A model generated the notes under the pieces. It was not told the DNA's origin. It was given only the letters and a program-made list of their open reading frames with translations, and did no database searches. Below, one piece after another: positions 44,158-53,027 of a DNA stretch of 64,000 nt (the stretch's first letter is position 1; each line of letters begins with the position of its first letter). This DNA is from Enorma phocaeensis. Lineage in GTDB: Bacteria; Actinomycetota; Coriobacteriia; Coriobacteriales; Coriobacteriaceae. The stretch covers positions 436,436-500,435 of the forward strand of contig NZ_LT891968.1 of NCBI RefSeq assembly GCF_900186505.1, written 5' to 3'. Position numbers and translations under genes: made by a program.

Positions 44158-45066
44158 CTATTCACCCAACGTATCGTCGGTATGCACAACAAGCACGTTC
44201 TGTTTCAGCTTAAAGCGGAATCCACCTGTCTTCTGTTGCTCAACACCTGTGCCGGCCGGTTGTGGCCTCGCTGCGTCCTCCGGGGCGGCAGCGCCGGACG
44301 CTTCGGGCGCGCGCGGCGGCCGAGCTCCGGACGCGGTGCCAGAACCATCGGACAGCAAGTCGGTCATCTGCTCCGAGGTCTCGCTCTCCGTGAGCTCCTC
44401 GGTCAGGTATTCAGAGGACTCCTCGTCTGGCGCGGGCGCGCTCAGGACCTCGGTCACGTGATCGGCATCGGCAGGAGCACCGGCGACGCCCGGCGCTGCG
44501 GTGGCACCAGGGGCGCCGGCATCACCCAACACGGTCGTGGGCGCATCCGAGTCGCTGGCCGCGCTACCGCCTATCAGACCGGTAGGCAGCTCGGACGCAG
44601 CCTCGGCGGCATCATCGAGCAGGCCGGTGGGCAGCTCGGAGATGGCCACCTCCTCGCCCATGCTCAAAATGTCCGTAGGGTACTCCGACGCCTCGGCGCT
44701 CTCGTACAGCACGCCGCGCGCCGCCATGTCCACGTGCATGCCCTCGCGCTGCCCGGCCTGCTTGGGCTGCGCGACGACCGTAGTGGGTGCGTCGCTGCCC
44801 AGGTCGGCCACCGGCGGGTGCGACAGCACGTCTGCCTTACTCGCGGCGTCGTCCCTCGGGGTGCGCCGCGCACGCCGCACCAGCGCGCTGCGGCCGCGAC
44901 GGGAGCCATAGCTCCCCACAAGCTCGCCGACCCTTCTCCCCTGGAGGAAGTGGATGGCGGCAAGGACATCGAGCTTCACGAATATCACGCCGGCGGCCAC
45001 GGCACATGCGAGCGCGCACATAAACGCGACCGTCGAGACCACCGAGAGCACGGTAATGCTATCCAC
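44158..45066 (-). CDS. membrane-anchored scaffold with repeated Thr-x-x-Leu/Val motifs
   Basis: A 302-residue protein with an N-terminal TM (about 10-32), a basic stretch (about 44-70), and a long disordered acidic tail. The tail repeats a short motif: APTTVVA, YPTDILS, LPTGLLD, LPTGLIG, APTTVLG, VTEVLSA, LTEELTE and MTDLLSD. All fit Thr-x-x-hydrophobic, the pattern FHA domains bind when the Thr is phosphorylated. With a kinase gene immediately upstream and four FHA proteins in the run, I infer a multi-site phosphorylation scaffold. The start is a GTG at 45066 with AGGAGG 7 nt upstream. No homologous family was recognised. Confidence 0.7.
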   Translation of the reverse strand: MDSITVLSVVSTVAFMCALACAVAAGVIFVKLDVLAAIHFLQGRRVGELVGSYGSRRGRSALVRRARRTPRDDAASKADVLSHPPVADLGSDAPTTVVAQPKQAGQREGMHVDMAARGVLYESAEASEYPTDILSMGEEVAISELPTGLLDDAAEAASELPTGLIGGSAASDSDAPTTVLGDAGAPGATAAPGVAGAPADADHVTEVLSAPAPDEESSEYLTEELTESETSEQMTDLLSDGSGTASGARPPRAPEASGAAAPEDAARPQPAGTGVEQQKTGGFRFKLKQNVLVVHTDDTLGE

Positions 45067-45077
45067 AGCCCCACCTC

Positions 45078-46835
45078 CTAATGCTGGCCTACGACCGCGT
45101 TGGAGTACGCGGCGGCGATGCGTGCGTTCACTTGATTCGCGAGGCGGCTCTCGAGCTCATCGATTCTGGCGAGCATGGCCGCGTCGTCCTCATCGCTGCC
45201 TACGGTGCCGATCTGCCCGCGCAAACGGTCGAGCCCCTGCTCGACCACGCGGTAGAGCTCTTCCATCTCCGCCTTCTCGACACCGGCCCCCTCGAACTTG
45301 ACCGCGTAGGTCTCCATGGCGTTCACCAGCAACGCGTAGCTATCGAGCTGCACCGTCTCGTTGGTGTCCGAGCTCACATTGCGTGCGAGATCGACCAGGT
45401 TGCCCCAATAGGTGGCGTACATCTCCTCGTCATCGTCGTCGGTGCGCACCGCCGTCGCGATGTCGGTCGTGAACTGCGCGATGCCGTAGTACACCTCGGC
45501 GCGGTCTTGATCCTCGAAGTTCGCGTCCTCGGCAGGGATGCGGAAGTACTCCATGGAGGCGCGGATGCGCGTGGTCTGGTTATCGTCGCTGTCCGGACCG
45601 GCCCCGTAGGAGTAGAAGTACCAGTAGAGTTTGCCGATCTCGAAGCTCAGCTCGGAATAGTCGCGGCTGCGCTGCAGGACGGTGAGGTTTTGCTGGTATA
45701 CCGAGTTGAACTGGTCGCGCTCGCCCACGTCGAACTCGCCGTCGACCTTGTAGGTCTCGATGAGGCCCAGGTACGCCTCGATCGCATCGGGCCGGTACCC
45801 GATGGCCGCCAGATATGCCTCCGCGGCCGCCTCGGGATCGCTCTGGCGCTGGTCCACGCCCAGCTGCATCTGATATTCGAACCGCTCGGTAACCTGGACG
45901 GAGCGCACGACCATACAGGCCAGGCCGATCACCAAGAACATGATGGCCGCGGCCGCGGCCAGGCCGAACGTGCGGACGCGGCGCACCTGGCGCTCGCGGA
46001 ACGAGCTCGTGAGCTGCTCGTAGCGCTCCAGATCGATCTCGAGCTCTTCGCAGGTCTGGTACCGGTCCGCAACCCCCATGGCGCAGCATTTGGGGATGAT
46101 CACGCCGGCAAAGCCCTCGCTTGCCTGGGGGTTCACCGTGCGCACATCGGGGATGGGGCGCTCCTTGGAGGGCGCCTCGCCCGCAAGCAGATGCCATATG
46201 GTGGCGCCCATGGTGAAGATGTCGCTCCGCGGGTCGATATGGTCGACCGAGTCCATCTCGGGCGCAGCATATTCCCTCGTGCCGAAAAGCACCCGATCGC
46301 GCTCGGGGCCCTCCACGAGCTCGCGCGCGGCACCGAAGTCGATAAGCTTGATGTAGCCATCGGGGTGCAACATGATGTTGGCCGGCTTGAGGTCGCAGAA
46401 GACGATAGGTGGGCTCTGGCGATGCAGGTAGTCGAGGGCGTCGCACACCTGCAGCATCCAGCGGCGGACGTCCTCCTCCGCCTGCGGGCCCTGCTCGCGC
46501 ACGCGCGTCTCGAGATCGATCCCCTCCACGTGGTCCATGACGACGTAGATGAAGTCCTCGGTCTTCTCGATATCGACGATGTTCACGATATTGGGGTGAT
46601 CGAGCCGCGACAGCAGCTCAGCCTCGCGCGCGAGCGATTGCTCGATGGGGCGGCCGGCGCTGTCGGAGGCCTGGCGGTCGATCTCCTTGACCGCCCACTG
46701 CTTGTTGGTGAGCTCAAGGTCCGCCGCCAGGTACACGCGGCTCATGCCGCCCTTGCCTATGAGCGAGAGGATGCGATAGCGGCCTTTGAGCACATCGCCT
46801 ACGTCGACGCTCCCCCCGCGCAGTGTCTCACCCAT
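45078..46835 (-). CDS. transmembrane Ser/Thr protein kinase
   Basis: A 585-residue kinase. The kinase domain (about 15-275) has a glycine loop GKGGMSR, the catalytic Lys in WAVKEID, the catalytic loop FCDLKPANIM (usual HRD replaced by FCD, catalytic Asp kept), DFG in LIDFGAA, and activation-loop GTREYAAPE. One TM (about 289-311) leads to a ~270-residue extracytoplasmic helical region with TPR-like units (AAEAYLAAIGYRPDAIEAYLG). Its ATG (46835) shares a base with the stop codon of the PP2C gene, giving coupled kinase and phosphatase; a GTG one codon upstream is also possible. Likely substrates are the scaffold at 44158 and other Thr-x-x-Leu proteins of the locus. Confidence 0.92.
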   Translation of the reverse strand: MGETLRGGSVDVGDVLKGRYRILSLIGKGGMSRVYLAADLELTNKQWAVKEIDRQASDSAGRPIEQSLAREAELLSRLDHPNIVNIVDIEKTEDFIYVVMDHVEGIDLETRVREQGPQAEEDVRRWMLQVCDALDYLHRQSPPIVFCDLKPANIMLHPDGYIKLIDFGAARELVEGPERDRVLFGTREYAAPEMDSVDHIDPRSDIFTMGATIWHLLAGEAPSKERPIPDVRTVNPQASEGFAGVIIPKCCAMGVADRYQTCEELEIDLERYEQLTSSFRERQVRRVRTFGLAAAAAIMFLVIGLACMVVRSVQVTERFEYQMQLGVDQRQSDPEAAAEAYLAAIGYRPDAIEAYLGLIETYKVDGEFDVGERDQFNSVYQQNLTVLQRSRDYSELSFEIGKLYWYFYSYGAGPDSDDNQTTRIRASMEYFRIPAEDANFEDQDRAEVYYGIAQFTTDIATAVRTDDDDEEMYATYWGNLVDLARNVSSDTNETVQLDSYALLVNAMETYAVKFEGAGVEKAEMEELYRVVEQGLDRLRGQIGTVGSDEDDAAMLARIDELESRLANQVNARIAAAYSNAVVGQH

Positions 46836-47743
46836 CACGAACGCACCTCCTCTGCATGGGCGCGCAGCACGATGCCGGTGATGTTATCCGCCTCGCCGCG
46901 CGCCATGACCAGGTCGGCGATGCGCATCAGGGCGCTGCTGGGCGTGCCCTCCGGCGCGGGGCTTTCCGGTGCGGTCCCCTCGGGCCCTGAGCCCCCGGGT
47001 ATCATCCCCGCACCGGCGCGGCTCTCGCGCCATCTGCGCTCGCGTTCCCACGCCGCCGCATCGAGGACGCGGGGGCCGAGCGCGCCATACAGCTCACCAG
47101 CCGTTACCTCGTGCCTAAAGCCGTCGGAGCAGAGCAGGTAGATGGCATTGTTCTGCACGTTGCCGTGGATGAGCTGCGGCAGCACCTCGCGCGTGGAGCC
47201 CAGGCACTGCAACAGCACGTTGCGCTGCGGGTGCACGCGTGTCTCTTCTTCCGTTATGTTGCCCGCCTCGAGCTCGCGCTGCACAAGCGTCTGGTCGCAG
47301 GTGAGCTGCACGATCCCATCCGAGGTGATCTGGTAGGCCCTCGTATCGCCCACATGCGCGATGGAGTAGCGCCCGCCGATGGCGAGCATGACGGTGAGCG
47401 TGGTGCCCATGTTTGCCTGCGCGCTCATGCCATAGCGGATGAGCTGCAGGTTCATCTCCTGGACAAGACCCTTGAGCTGCCCGTCGACATAGAGCTCGAA
47501 GCCTTCTACGGAGGCGTCGAGCGCCTCGAGCGCAAGCGGCAGCTTGGTGTCGAACCACTCGGACAGCATGCGCGCCACCGCCGCGGACGCAAGCTCCCCC
47601 TTCTCGAGGCCACCCATGCCGTCGGCTACCGCCGCCATGGCGACATCGCCCACATGGGTTTCGGCGACCTTGATGAGATAGCTATCCTGGTTCGACTCGC
47701 GCGTGGCGCCTTGATCGGAATAGCCGACCCCTTCGAATATCAC
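46835..47743 (-). CDS. PP2C-family Ser/Thr phosphatase
   Basis: A 302-residue metal-dependent phosphatase. Metal-binding and catalytic motifs are RESNQDSYL, VADGMGG, HVGDTRAY and GEADNIT. A Gly/Pro-rich insertion (about 240-275) precedes the last motif. It starts with GTG at 47743, overlapping the stop of the upstream FHA gene (GTGA). Its own stop overlaps the kinase start. The three proteins (FHA reader, eraser, writer) are thus translationally coupled, and it should reverse the kinase's phosphorylation. Confidence 0.93.
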   Translation of the reverse strand: MIFEGVGYSDQGATRESNQDSYLIKVAETHVGDVAMAAVADGMGGLEKGELASAAVARMLSEWFDTKLPLALEALDASVEGFELYVDGQLKGLVQEMNLQLIRYGMSAQANMGTTLTVMLAIGGRYSIAHVGDTRAYQITSDGIVQLTCDQTLVQRELEAGNITEEETRVHPQRNVLLQCLGSTREVLPQLIHGNVQNNAIYLLCSDGFRHEVTAGELYGALGPRVLDAAAWERERRWRESRAGAGMIPGGSGPEGTAPESPAPEGTPSSALMRIADLVMARGEADNITGIVLRAHAEEVRS

Positions 47744-49407
47744 TCCTCGCTCCCCTCCTCGGATGCTTCGAGCACCTCGAACACGAAGGTCTCGTCACTC
47801 ATGCGAATGCGGTCATCGTCTTCTAGGGCATAGCGTTTTCCCTGGTAGATGCGCTCACCGTTGAGATAGGTCCCGTTGCGCGAGCCGTCGTCCTCCACGC
47901 TGCATCCCTCGTCGCTGCAGAAGAACAGGGCGTGACTGCGCGAGACCGTGGTGGTATTGCGCACCTGGTAGCTGCTGTATTTCGACTTGCCGACCACGAA
48001 GCGCCTGCCGCGCACCTCGAAGCGCTCCTTTGTGGACAGGCGCGTGAGGAAATAGCGCCGGCGCGGCGCACGTTTGCGCACCGGTTCGCCCTCGGGATCG
48101 GAATCGGTCCGGTCGGCCGCAGGGGCGGGTTCGGGCTCGTCGGTCGCGGGGGTGCGGGCGAAAACGGGCGCTTGCTCCAGCGACACCGTGAGCAAGGTCT
48201 GCGCTCCCGAGGATGCATCGATGCACTGGTCTTCCCCGGCGATCACCTCGGTCTCGGGAATCTCCCCCCGGTTGCCCACAGAGATATCGCCCTCGCGCTT
48301 GGGCTTGGGCACCTGGGTCGTTATGGGCGTCTGCGAAACCGGAGATGTCTGCTCGCCTGCGCCCTGCACGCACGGATCATCGGCAGCCTTGGGAGCGGCA
48401 TCCATGCCGCGCGGGGCATCCGTGACGCCTGGGATATGGTGGACATCGATGCCGGCGACCACGACGGTAGGCGTCCGCGAGATCGCGGGCCGCCTCGCCG
48501 GTGCGCCGGTGGCCTGCGCCTTGTTTACGGGCGCGGCAGCAGCCGAGATGCCGCCTGCCCCGACAGCAGGCGGCGACGAGACCACGGCAGCGCCTAGCCC
48601 CTGCGTCGCGGCGGGGGCGATCACCTCGGTCTTCTCGCCATGGAGCGCGCGCGACAGGCCGGCCGCCGGCGAGACGCGCTGCGCCGGTGCTGCCTGCATG
48701 TCGCTCGCCTGCATCTGGCTTGCGTACGACCTCGCGCCCAGGTTAACGGTGCCCCCCGGCACGGGTGCGGGCTTGGAGGACTCTTTGGGCACCACCCTGG
48801 CAGCCTCTTGCGCACGCTGCCGCCCATCCGTCTTGAACGGCCGGCACGATACGCTCGCAACCACCTGCTCTAGGTGCGTGGGAAACGCCATGATATCGAA
48901 GCGTTCGCGCTGTCTGAAAAACGCCAGGTACGAAGTCTTAACGCCCGTCGCGTCCTCATCGGCGGGGATGAGGGCCTCGCCGATTCCCTTGAAGAACCGC
49001 TCCGTGGCGTCGAGATTCACGGCCAAGCCGCTCACAGGGAGATATGTGAACCGCCACGTGCCCTGCTGGGCGTCGAACAGAGCACACCGCGCCTGGAACG
49101 AAAGGTTCTTGATCGGCAGCTGCTCGCGCACCAGAGCGCGCAAAAGGGCGGCCATATGGTCGAGGAGCGCGCATGCATCCCTCCCGCCCATAGGACGGAG
49201 CAGCCGCTGCTGCAGCGACTCCCCTGCCCCATAGAAGCGCAGGGTCATCCCGGTGCCATAAGGCTCCACCCGGAAGGGGAGCAGCTGGGGCACGCGCGAC
49301 ATGCGCGCTGCCAGCGCCTGATCGAGGGGATACTGCGGGCCCAGATGATATTCGAATTCCGGAACGGGCGCCCCCGCAGGAACCCCAGGTCGGGAGAACA
49401 ATCGCAT
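47740..49407 (-). CDS. DUF6382-like/FHA-domain protein
   Basis: A 555-residue protein. The N-terminal ~200 residues resemble DUF6382 (FEYHLGPQYPLDQAL, LLRALVREQLPIKNLSF, FTYLPVSG). A ~230-residue disordered linker carries further Thr-x-x-hydrophobic sites (KTEVIAP, TPTVVVAG, ETEVIAGE). The C-terminal FHA domain (about 455-550) shows VGKSKYSSYQV, SRSHALFF and GSRNGTYLNG. It may both be phosphorylated and read phosphothreonine. The ATG at 49407 overlaps the TGA of the upstream gene and has GGAG 5 nt before it; an in-frame start at 49455 is less likely. Confidence 0.87.
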   Translation of the reverse strand: MRLFSRPGVPAGAPVPEFEYHLGPQYPLDQALAARMSRVPQLLPFRVEPYGTGMTLRFYGAGESLQQRLLRPMGGRDACALLDHMAALLRALVREQLPIKNLSFQARCALFDAQQGTWRFTYLPVSGLAVNLDATERFFKGIGEALIPADEDATGVKTSYLAFFRQRERFDIMAFPTHLEQVVASVSCRPFKTDGRQRAQEAARVVPKESSKPAPVPGGTVNLGARSYASQMQASDMQAAPAQRVSPAAGLSRALHGEKTEVIAPAATQGLGAAVVSSPPAVGAGGISAAAAPVNKAQATGAPARRPAISRTPTVVVAGIDVHHIPGVTDAPRGMDAAPKAADDPCVQGAGEQTSPVSQTPITTQVPKPKREGDISVGNRGEIPETEVIAGEDQCIDASSGAQTLLTVSLEQAPVFARTPATDEPEPAPAADRTDSDPEGEPVRKRAPRRRYFLTRLSTKERFEVRGRRFVVGKSKYSSYQVRNTTTVSRSHALFFCSDEGCSVEDDGSRNGTYLNGERIYQGKRYALEDDDRIRMSDETFVFEVLEASEEGSEE

Positions 49408-50462
49408 CAGAGCTCCATCCGTTCCTGGGAAGGCCGTGCGGGCGCGTATAGGCAAAACAGGTACGAGACGCGTCGCGCCAGCTCGATCACATCACCCGGG
49501 CGGAGCTCGAACGTGCTGCCCGCTCCTTCTCCGAGGCTGTCATACACCGGCTCGTACGCGTGGTCGGCGCCGCGGCGCAGCACGCGCGTGCCGTAGCGCG
49601 CATGTGCGTCTTCCACAAACCACCCATCGGCATAGGCGTATACGCGGCAATGTAGGCGTGACACATACGGATCGCTTTCGATGATGGTGGTGTCGGTGAA
49701 TCTCCCGAGCGTGGCCACACCGTGCTCTATGGGCCAAAGGCCGAGCAGCTCACACGGGGCGGCGGGATCGATTTTCACCAAGCACCCTTGCGTGCTCGGC
49801 GCGGGCAGCTCCTGGTTGGACGGGGCGGCCACCGCGACGGGCGTGTCGCATACGAGCAGGTGCGCGAGCTGGTTGGGGATGCAGCCGAAGGCGAGCATAT
49901 GAAGGAGCGCCTCGAACAGGACCGGTAGCGGGCTGTTCCCACAAGTGCACTGATGCCGTGCCCATGAGCCAAGGCCGCGCAGTTCGCGTTCGATACGGCT
50001 CACATTGAGCTCGGGACGGCCCGCCCTCGCCTCGCTTGCAAAGCCCTCGAGCAGCGAGGGGAAGAGGTCGACATCGATGACATCGAGCAGTTCGCAAACA
50101 GACTGGCTGGAGGCTTCGCTCACCCTGCAGGCAAGATCGCTTCCCGCGCTGACGAAGAGCTCGGGATCGTCTTGGAAGCGCTCGCGCATCTCTGCGGCAT
50201 AGCGCGTTGAGTGGATCAAGCGCGAAAGGGCTGCCGCCGTTCGCTTGCGCACCAATGGGTTCGCGTGGTTCGCGTAGCGTGCGTTCGTGCCCACCAACGC
50301 GTAAATCGCCTTGTGGTTAACCGCGCCGCCGGTGATGATGCGTATACCCTCGGCGAAGCGGTAGAACGCGCTGTCCCACCCTTCTACGGTTTTCCGCTTT
50401 CGCGGGGAGCGCCCGTCATCTTGCCGATCGAGCGTATCCCCGGCTGCTCCCAAGGCACCCAT
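49407..50462 (-). CDS. FHA-domain protein with helical N-terminal region
   Basis: A 351-residue protein. The first ~220 residues are mostly helical with a Cys-containing segment (HQCTCGNSPLPVLFEALLH), and the C-terminal ~110 residues form an FHA-like domain (LGRFTDTTIIESDPYVSRLH, DAHARYGTRVLRRG). The usual Asn of the 'GSxNGT' loop is replaced in RYGT, so phosphothreonine binding may be altered. GGGGGTGA precedes the start. A palindrome TGTTGCGCAACA lies 48 bp upstream. Its stop overlaps the next FHA gene. Confidence 0.8.
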   Translation of the reverse strand: MGALGAAGDTLDRQDDGRSPRKRKTVEGWDSAFYRFAEGIRIITGGAVNHKAIYALVGTNARYANHANPLVRKRTAAALSRLIHSTRYAAEMRERFQDDPELFVSAGSDLACRVSEASSQSVCELLDVIDVDLFPSLLEGFASEARAGRPELNVSRIERELRGLGSWARHQCTCGNSPLPVLFEALLHMLAFGCIPNQLAHLLVCDTPVAVAAPSNQELPAPSTQGCLVKIDPAAPCELLGLWPIEHGVATLGRFTDTTIIESDPYVSRLHCRVYAYADGWFVEDAHARYGTRVLRRGADHAYEPVYDSLGEGAGSTFELRPGDVIELARRVSYLFCLYAPARPSQERMEL

Positions 50463-50509
50463 TGCTCACCCCCAACAGTAAAACTGTACGCAGCGGCCTA
50501 CTGCAGAGG

Positions 50510-50521
50510 TGTTGCGCAACA
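50510..50521 (-). promoter_or_regulatory. 12-bp palindrome shared with the T7SS-like promoter
   Basis: TGTTGCGCAACA is a perfect palindrome 48-59 bp upstream of the FHA gene at 49407-50462. A near-identical TGTTGTGCAACA lies upstream of the WXG100 gene at 60650-60661. It is a candidate binding site for one regulator of both transcription units. Confidence 0.4.
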
Positions 50522-50562
50522 GCAGGGCGCGTCTTTGATGCAACGCCGGACACGCCTCGGGC

Positions 50563-51672
50563 TCAGGCGCGCAACGCCTGCTCCCCCTCTCCCAAACAGA
50601 CAGCGACCTCGTGCAGGGCGCGTGCGATCTCGGTGAGCTCGGGCCGGTTGCCTGGAGCGACATCCATGCAGGCCACGAGCGTGGACAGGGCTTCTGCTGG
50701 CAGGTTTATCCACCTGCGGTCGCCACCCCTCCGGTATAGGAAGAGGTTGTCAAGCAGCGCATACGCCGTCTTGGCGGGAATGTTCTTCCTGCACCAAGCC
50801 AGCCAGGCATGTACCGACGCCTCACCCTGCTCGCCGATGGTCGCGGTCGCATAGGGCCAACTCCCCGAAAGCGCCTCGCACGCGATGATGCCCAAAGCCC
50901 ACGCATCGCTTCGCAGGGTGACGAGCGCTTGCTCGCCAAAGAGCTCGGGCGCGCTATAGCCCGGCGTGCCAGGCGGCGCACCAGCCGGCAGGCCCATCGC
51001 GGCGACACCCACCCGCGCGTCGCGGAACCCCTCTTCAAACAGCACGAGGGTATCGAGATCCAGCAAGCAGGGGCGAAACCCTCCTGCAGCGCCATGAGCG
51101 GAGCACAGGAAGATGTTCTGGGGTTTCAGATCGAAGTTCACCAGCGCGGGTACCGGTTCACCTGCATGGTCCAAGCACTGCCCCCGCAGGCGCGCCAGGC
51201 CGTCCGCAAGCAGCGACAGCTGCTCGCACACCCAGGGTCGCGACAGCTCGTAGCTCTTCTTGACGCGCGCCCCCCTTCTACGGGAGATAACGCCCCAGTA
51301 GAGGGCATCGGCCAAGCTCGACCCCTCGAGCAAGGGAGTTACCAGAAAGAACGCCTCGTCGCCATCGGGGAACGCCATGTTACCGTGATGCAAGATGGGA
51401 GTGAGCGCGCCGGCGGGCGCACGACCGGGCCCGCCGCCCCACGCGCCGCCCCTCATAAGGCATGCGCGGATGATGCCGTCCTGGCGACCTATGAACTCAT
51501 GGGGGCCACGGACGATCTTGAGAGCGCAGGCTATCCCGTGGCAGCCGTTCACCCGGTATTCCCCGCGGTACACACGGGCGTGCTCGGTCGCATGCATCTG
51601 CTCGGCAACAGCTACGCCCGCCGCGGCGCATATCAGCCTAAGCTTCTGCTCTTCAGCCGTCACAGATGGCAT
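50563..51672 (-). CDS. divergent Ser/Thr protein kinase-like protein
   Basis: A 369-residue soluble kinase-fold protein. The catalytic Lys lies in ALKIVRG, the catalytic loop reads LVNFDLKPQNIFL (HRD replaced by NFD, Asp kept), and the metal-binding DFG is DLD (LLDLDTL). GTPGYSAPELFG and SDAWALGIIACEAL follow. The glycine loop is not recognisable. It has no TM segment, unlike the second kinase at 45078. Activity is possible but uncertain. AAAAGGAG precedes the start, and an AT-rich stretch with TATTAT on the minus strand about 51709-51714 may be a promoter, making this a second transcription unit. Confidence 0.82.
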   Translation of the reverse strand: MPSVTAEEQKLRLICAAAGVAVAEQMHATEHARVYRGEYRVNGCHGIACALKIVRGPHEFIGRQDGIIRACLMRGGAWGGGPGRAPAGALTPILHHGNMAFPDGDEAFFLVTPLLEGSSLADALYWGVISRRRGARVKKSYELSRPWVCEQLSLLADGLARLRGQCLDHAGEPVPALVNFDLKPQNIFLCSAHGAAGGFRPCLLDLDTLVLFEEGFRDARVGVAAMGLPAGAPPGTPGYSAPELFGEQALVTLRSDAWALGIIACEALSGSWPYATATIGEQGEASVHAWLAWCRKNIPAKTAYALLDNLFLYRRGGDRRWINLPAEALSTLVACMDVAPGNRPELTEIARALHEVAVCLGEGEQALRA

Positions 51673-51778
51673 CGCCGCACGCTCCTTTTATATTGCTCCC
51701 CCCATAATATTCACGGAACGGATTCTTCGAAGATGACATGGGAACGGCGAGTTATGACATGGCGCCTACGATACGGCG

Positions 51779-52771
51779 CTAGCGAATCGTGAACTGCTCG
51801 GCACCGAGCTTGAGTGCGCTGCCGCGGCGGAGGGGGACCTCGGCACGCGGCATGATGCGCCTTCCGTCGACGAACACGCCGTTCGTCGAATCCATATCGG
51901 TCACGGCGCACGCTGCGCCCCGGCACGTGAAGCACGCATGCATGCGGCTGAGCCCGCGCGCGTCGGGTATGACGATGGAGCACGATTCGTCGCGACCTAT
52001 GTCGTACACGCCCTCACCGAGCTGCCATGACGCACCGGTCGCCTCGCGGATGAGAATCCATGGCCGGGCAGCGGGCATGCCCATATCCGGCCTTATTCCT
52101 TGCCTCAAATCCGGGGACTGCCCGGCGGCCTTTGTGAAATCGAGGCCATGGGAGCTGCGCTGGCCAAGCTGGTCGGTGTCGAGCCAATCATAGCTCTGAG
52201 GTTCCTCGCGGTCGGCAGGCAGGGCCCCGTGTTCCACGAGGAACAGGCGGTATTGGCCGCTCGTGACCACGGCCGTGCCACGTGCGTACTCGAGAGCGGC
52301 TGTCCGCAGCACGCTCTCGTTCACCGTGTCCGCGCGCTCGCAAAGGTATGCCATCGCGTCGCTGATCCCCACCGTGCCGGTGGTGAACGACTGCAAAGGC
52401 ACGTAGACGAAGCGCAGACGCCGCGCCTCGACATCGAAGAACAGCTGGGTGTGGTCGAGCGCTACCCGCTGGCGCTTGAGCTCGCACCGCTCGCAATCGC
52501 CGAGCAAGTCCAGGAACGATATGAGGAAGCTGCTCAGCTGCCCGGGTTCGAGTCCCATGGCGAGCACATCGTCGATACGCACGAGGTTCGACGGGTCGTA
52601 CATGAAGCACCAGGTGCGACCGTGCTGCTGATACTCAAACGGCACGAACGAGACCGGCCGTCCATGAACCAGCCGCTGGATATCGGCGTAATCGACCGCG
52701 TCGTTTTTCCCGCTCTCGACCGTGATGGCGCGAACCTCTTTGCGCCTCGGTCCTTTGACCTTGAACTTCAT
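51779..52771 (-). CDS. DUF6382-like/FHA-domain protein
   Basis: A 330-residue protein. The N-terminal ~170 residues are DUF6382-like (SFLISFLDLLGDCERCEL, ALDHTQLFFDVEARRLRFVYVPL). A ~60-residue linker follows, then a C-terminal FHA domain (about 232-330: GVYDIGRDESCSIVI, LSRMHACF, DSTNGVFVDG). It shares this layout with the protein at 47740-49407. Its ATG is 2 bp after the EsaB-like stop, so it is transcribed with the secretion genes and ties them to the phosphorylation module. Confidence 0.87.
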   Translation of the reverse strand: MKFKVKGPRRKEVRAITVESGKNDAVDYADIQRLVHGRPVSFVPFEYQQHGRTWCFMYDPSNLVRIDDVLAMGLEPGQLSSFLISFLDLLGDCERCELKRQRVALDHTQLFFDVEARRLRFVYVPLQSFTTGTVGISDAMAYLCERADTVNESVLRTAALEYARGTAVVTSGQYRLFLVEHGALPADREEPQSYDWLDTDQLGQRSSHGLDFTKAAGQSPDLRQGIRPDMGMPAARPWILIREATGASWQLGEGVYDIGRDESCSIVIPDARGLSRMHACFTCRGAACAVTDMDSTNGVFVDGRRIMPRAEVPLRRGSALKLGAEQFTIR

Positions 52772-52773
52772 AG

Positions 52774-53025
52774 CTACACCAGTACAAACCGATCGCCATC
52801 GGTGAAACCGATCTGCGCAACCGTCGCCTGGGGCATCTGAATCTCACCCGTGGGAACGTACATGAGCGCCGCATCCGCCGTGGCCCGGTAGAAATCGGGT
52901 TCAGCGACCTGCATGGCCCGTGCGACAAGCTCGGTAACCGTCTGCATGGGCATATCCGAGGGAACCCAAAAGTCATAATGCTTGCCCGTAGCGGGCAGCA
53001 TGATATCGAACAGCACTTTCTGCAT
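52774..53025 (-). CDS. EsaB/YukD-like ubiquitin-fold protein
   Basis: An 83-residue protein matching the small ubiquitin-like T7SS component EsaB (YukD). It has an N-terminal beta strand VLFDIMLPATGKHYDFWVP, the helix TVTELVARAMQ, and a C-terminal IGFTDGDRFVLV. EsaB is an intracellular regulator or assembly factor in Firmicutes T7SSb. Start choice: MQKVLFDI at 53025 lies 2 bp after the upstream stop; a start 21 bp further up is less conserved. Its presence supports identification of the locus as T7SS-like. Confidence 0.85.
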   Translation of the reverse strand: MQKVLFDIMLPATGKHYDFWVPSDMPMQTVTELVARAMQVAEPDFYRATADAALMYVPTGEIQMPQATVAQIGFTDGDRFVLV

Positions 53026-53027
53026 TG

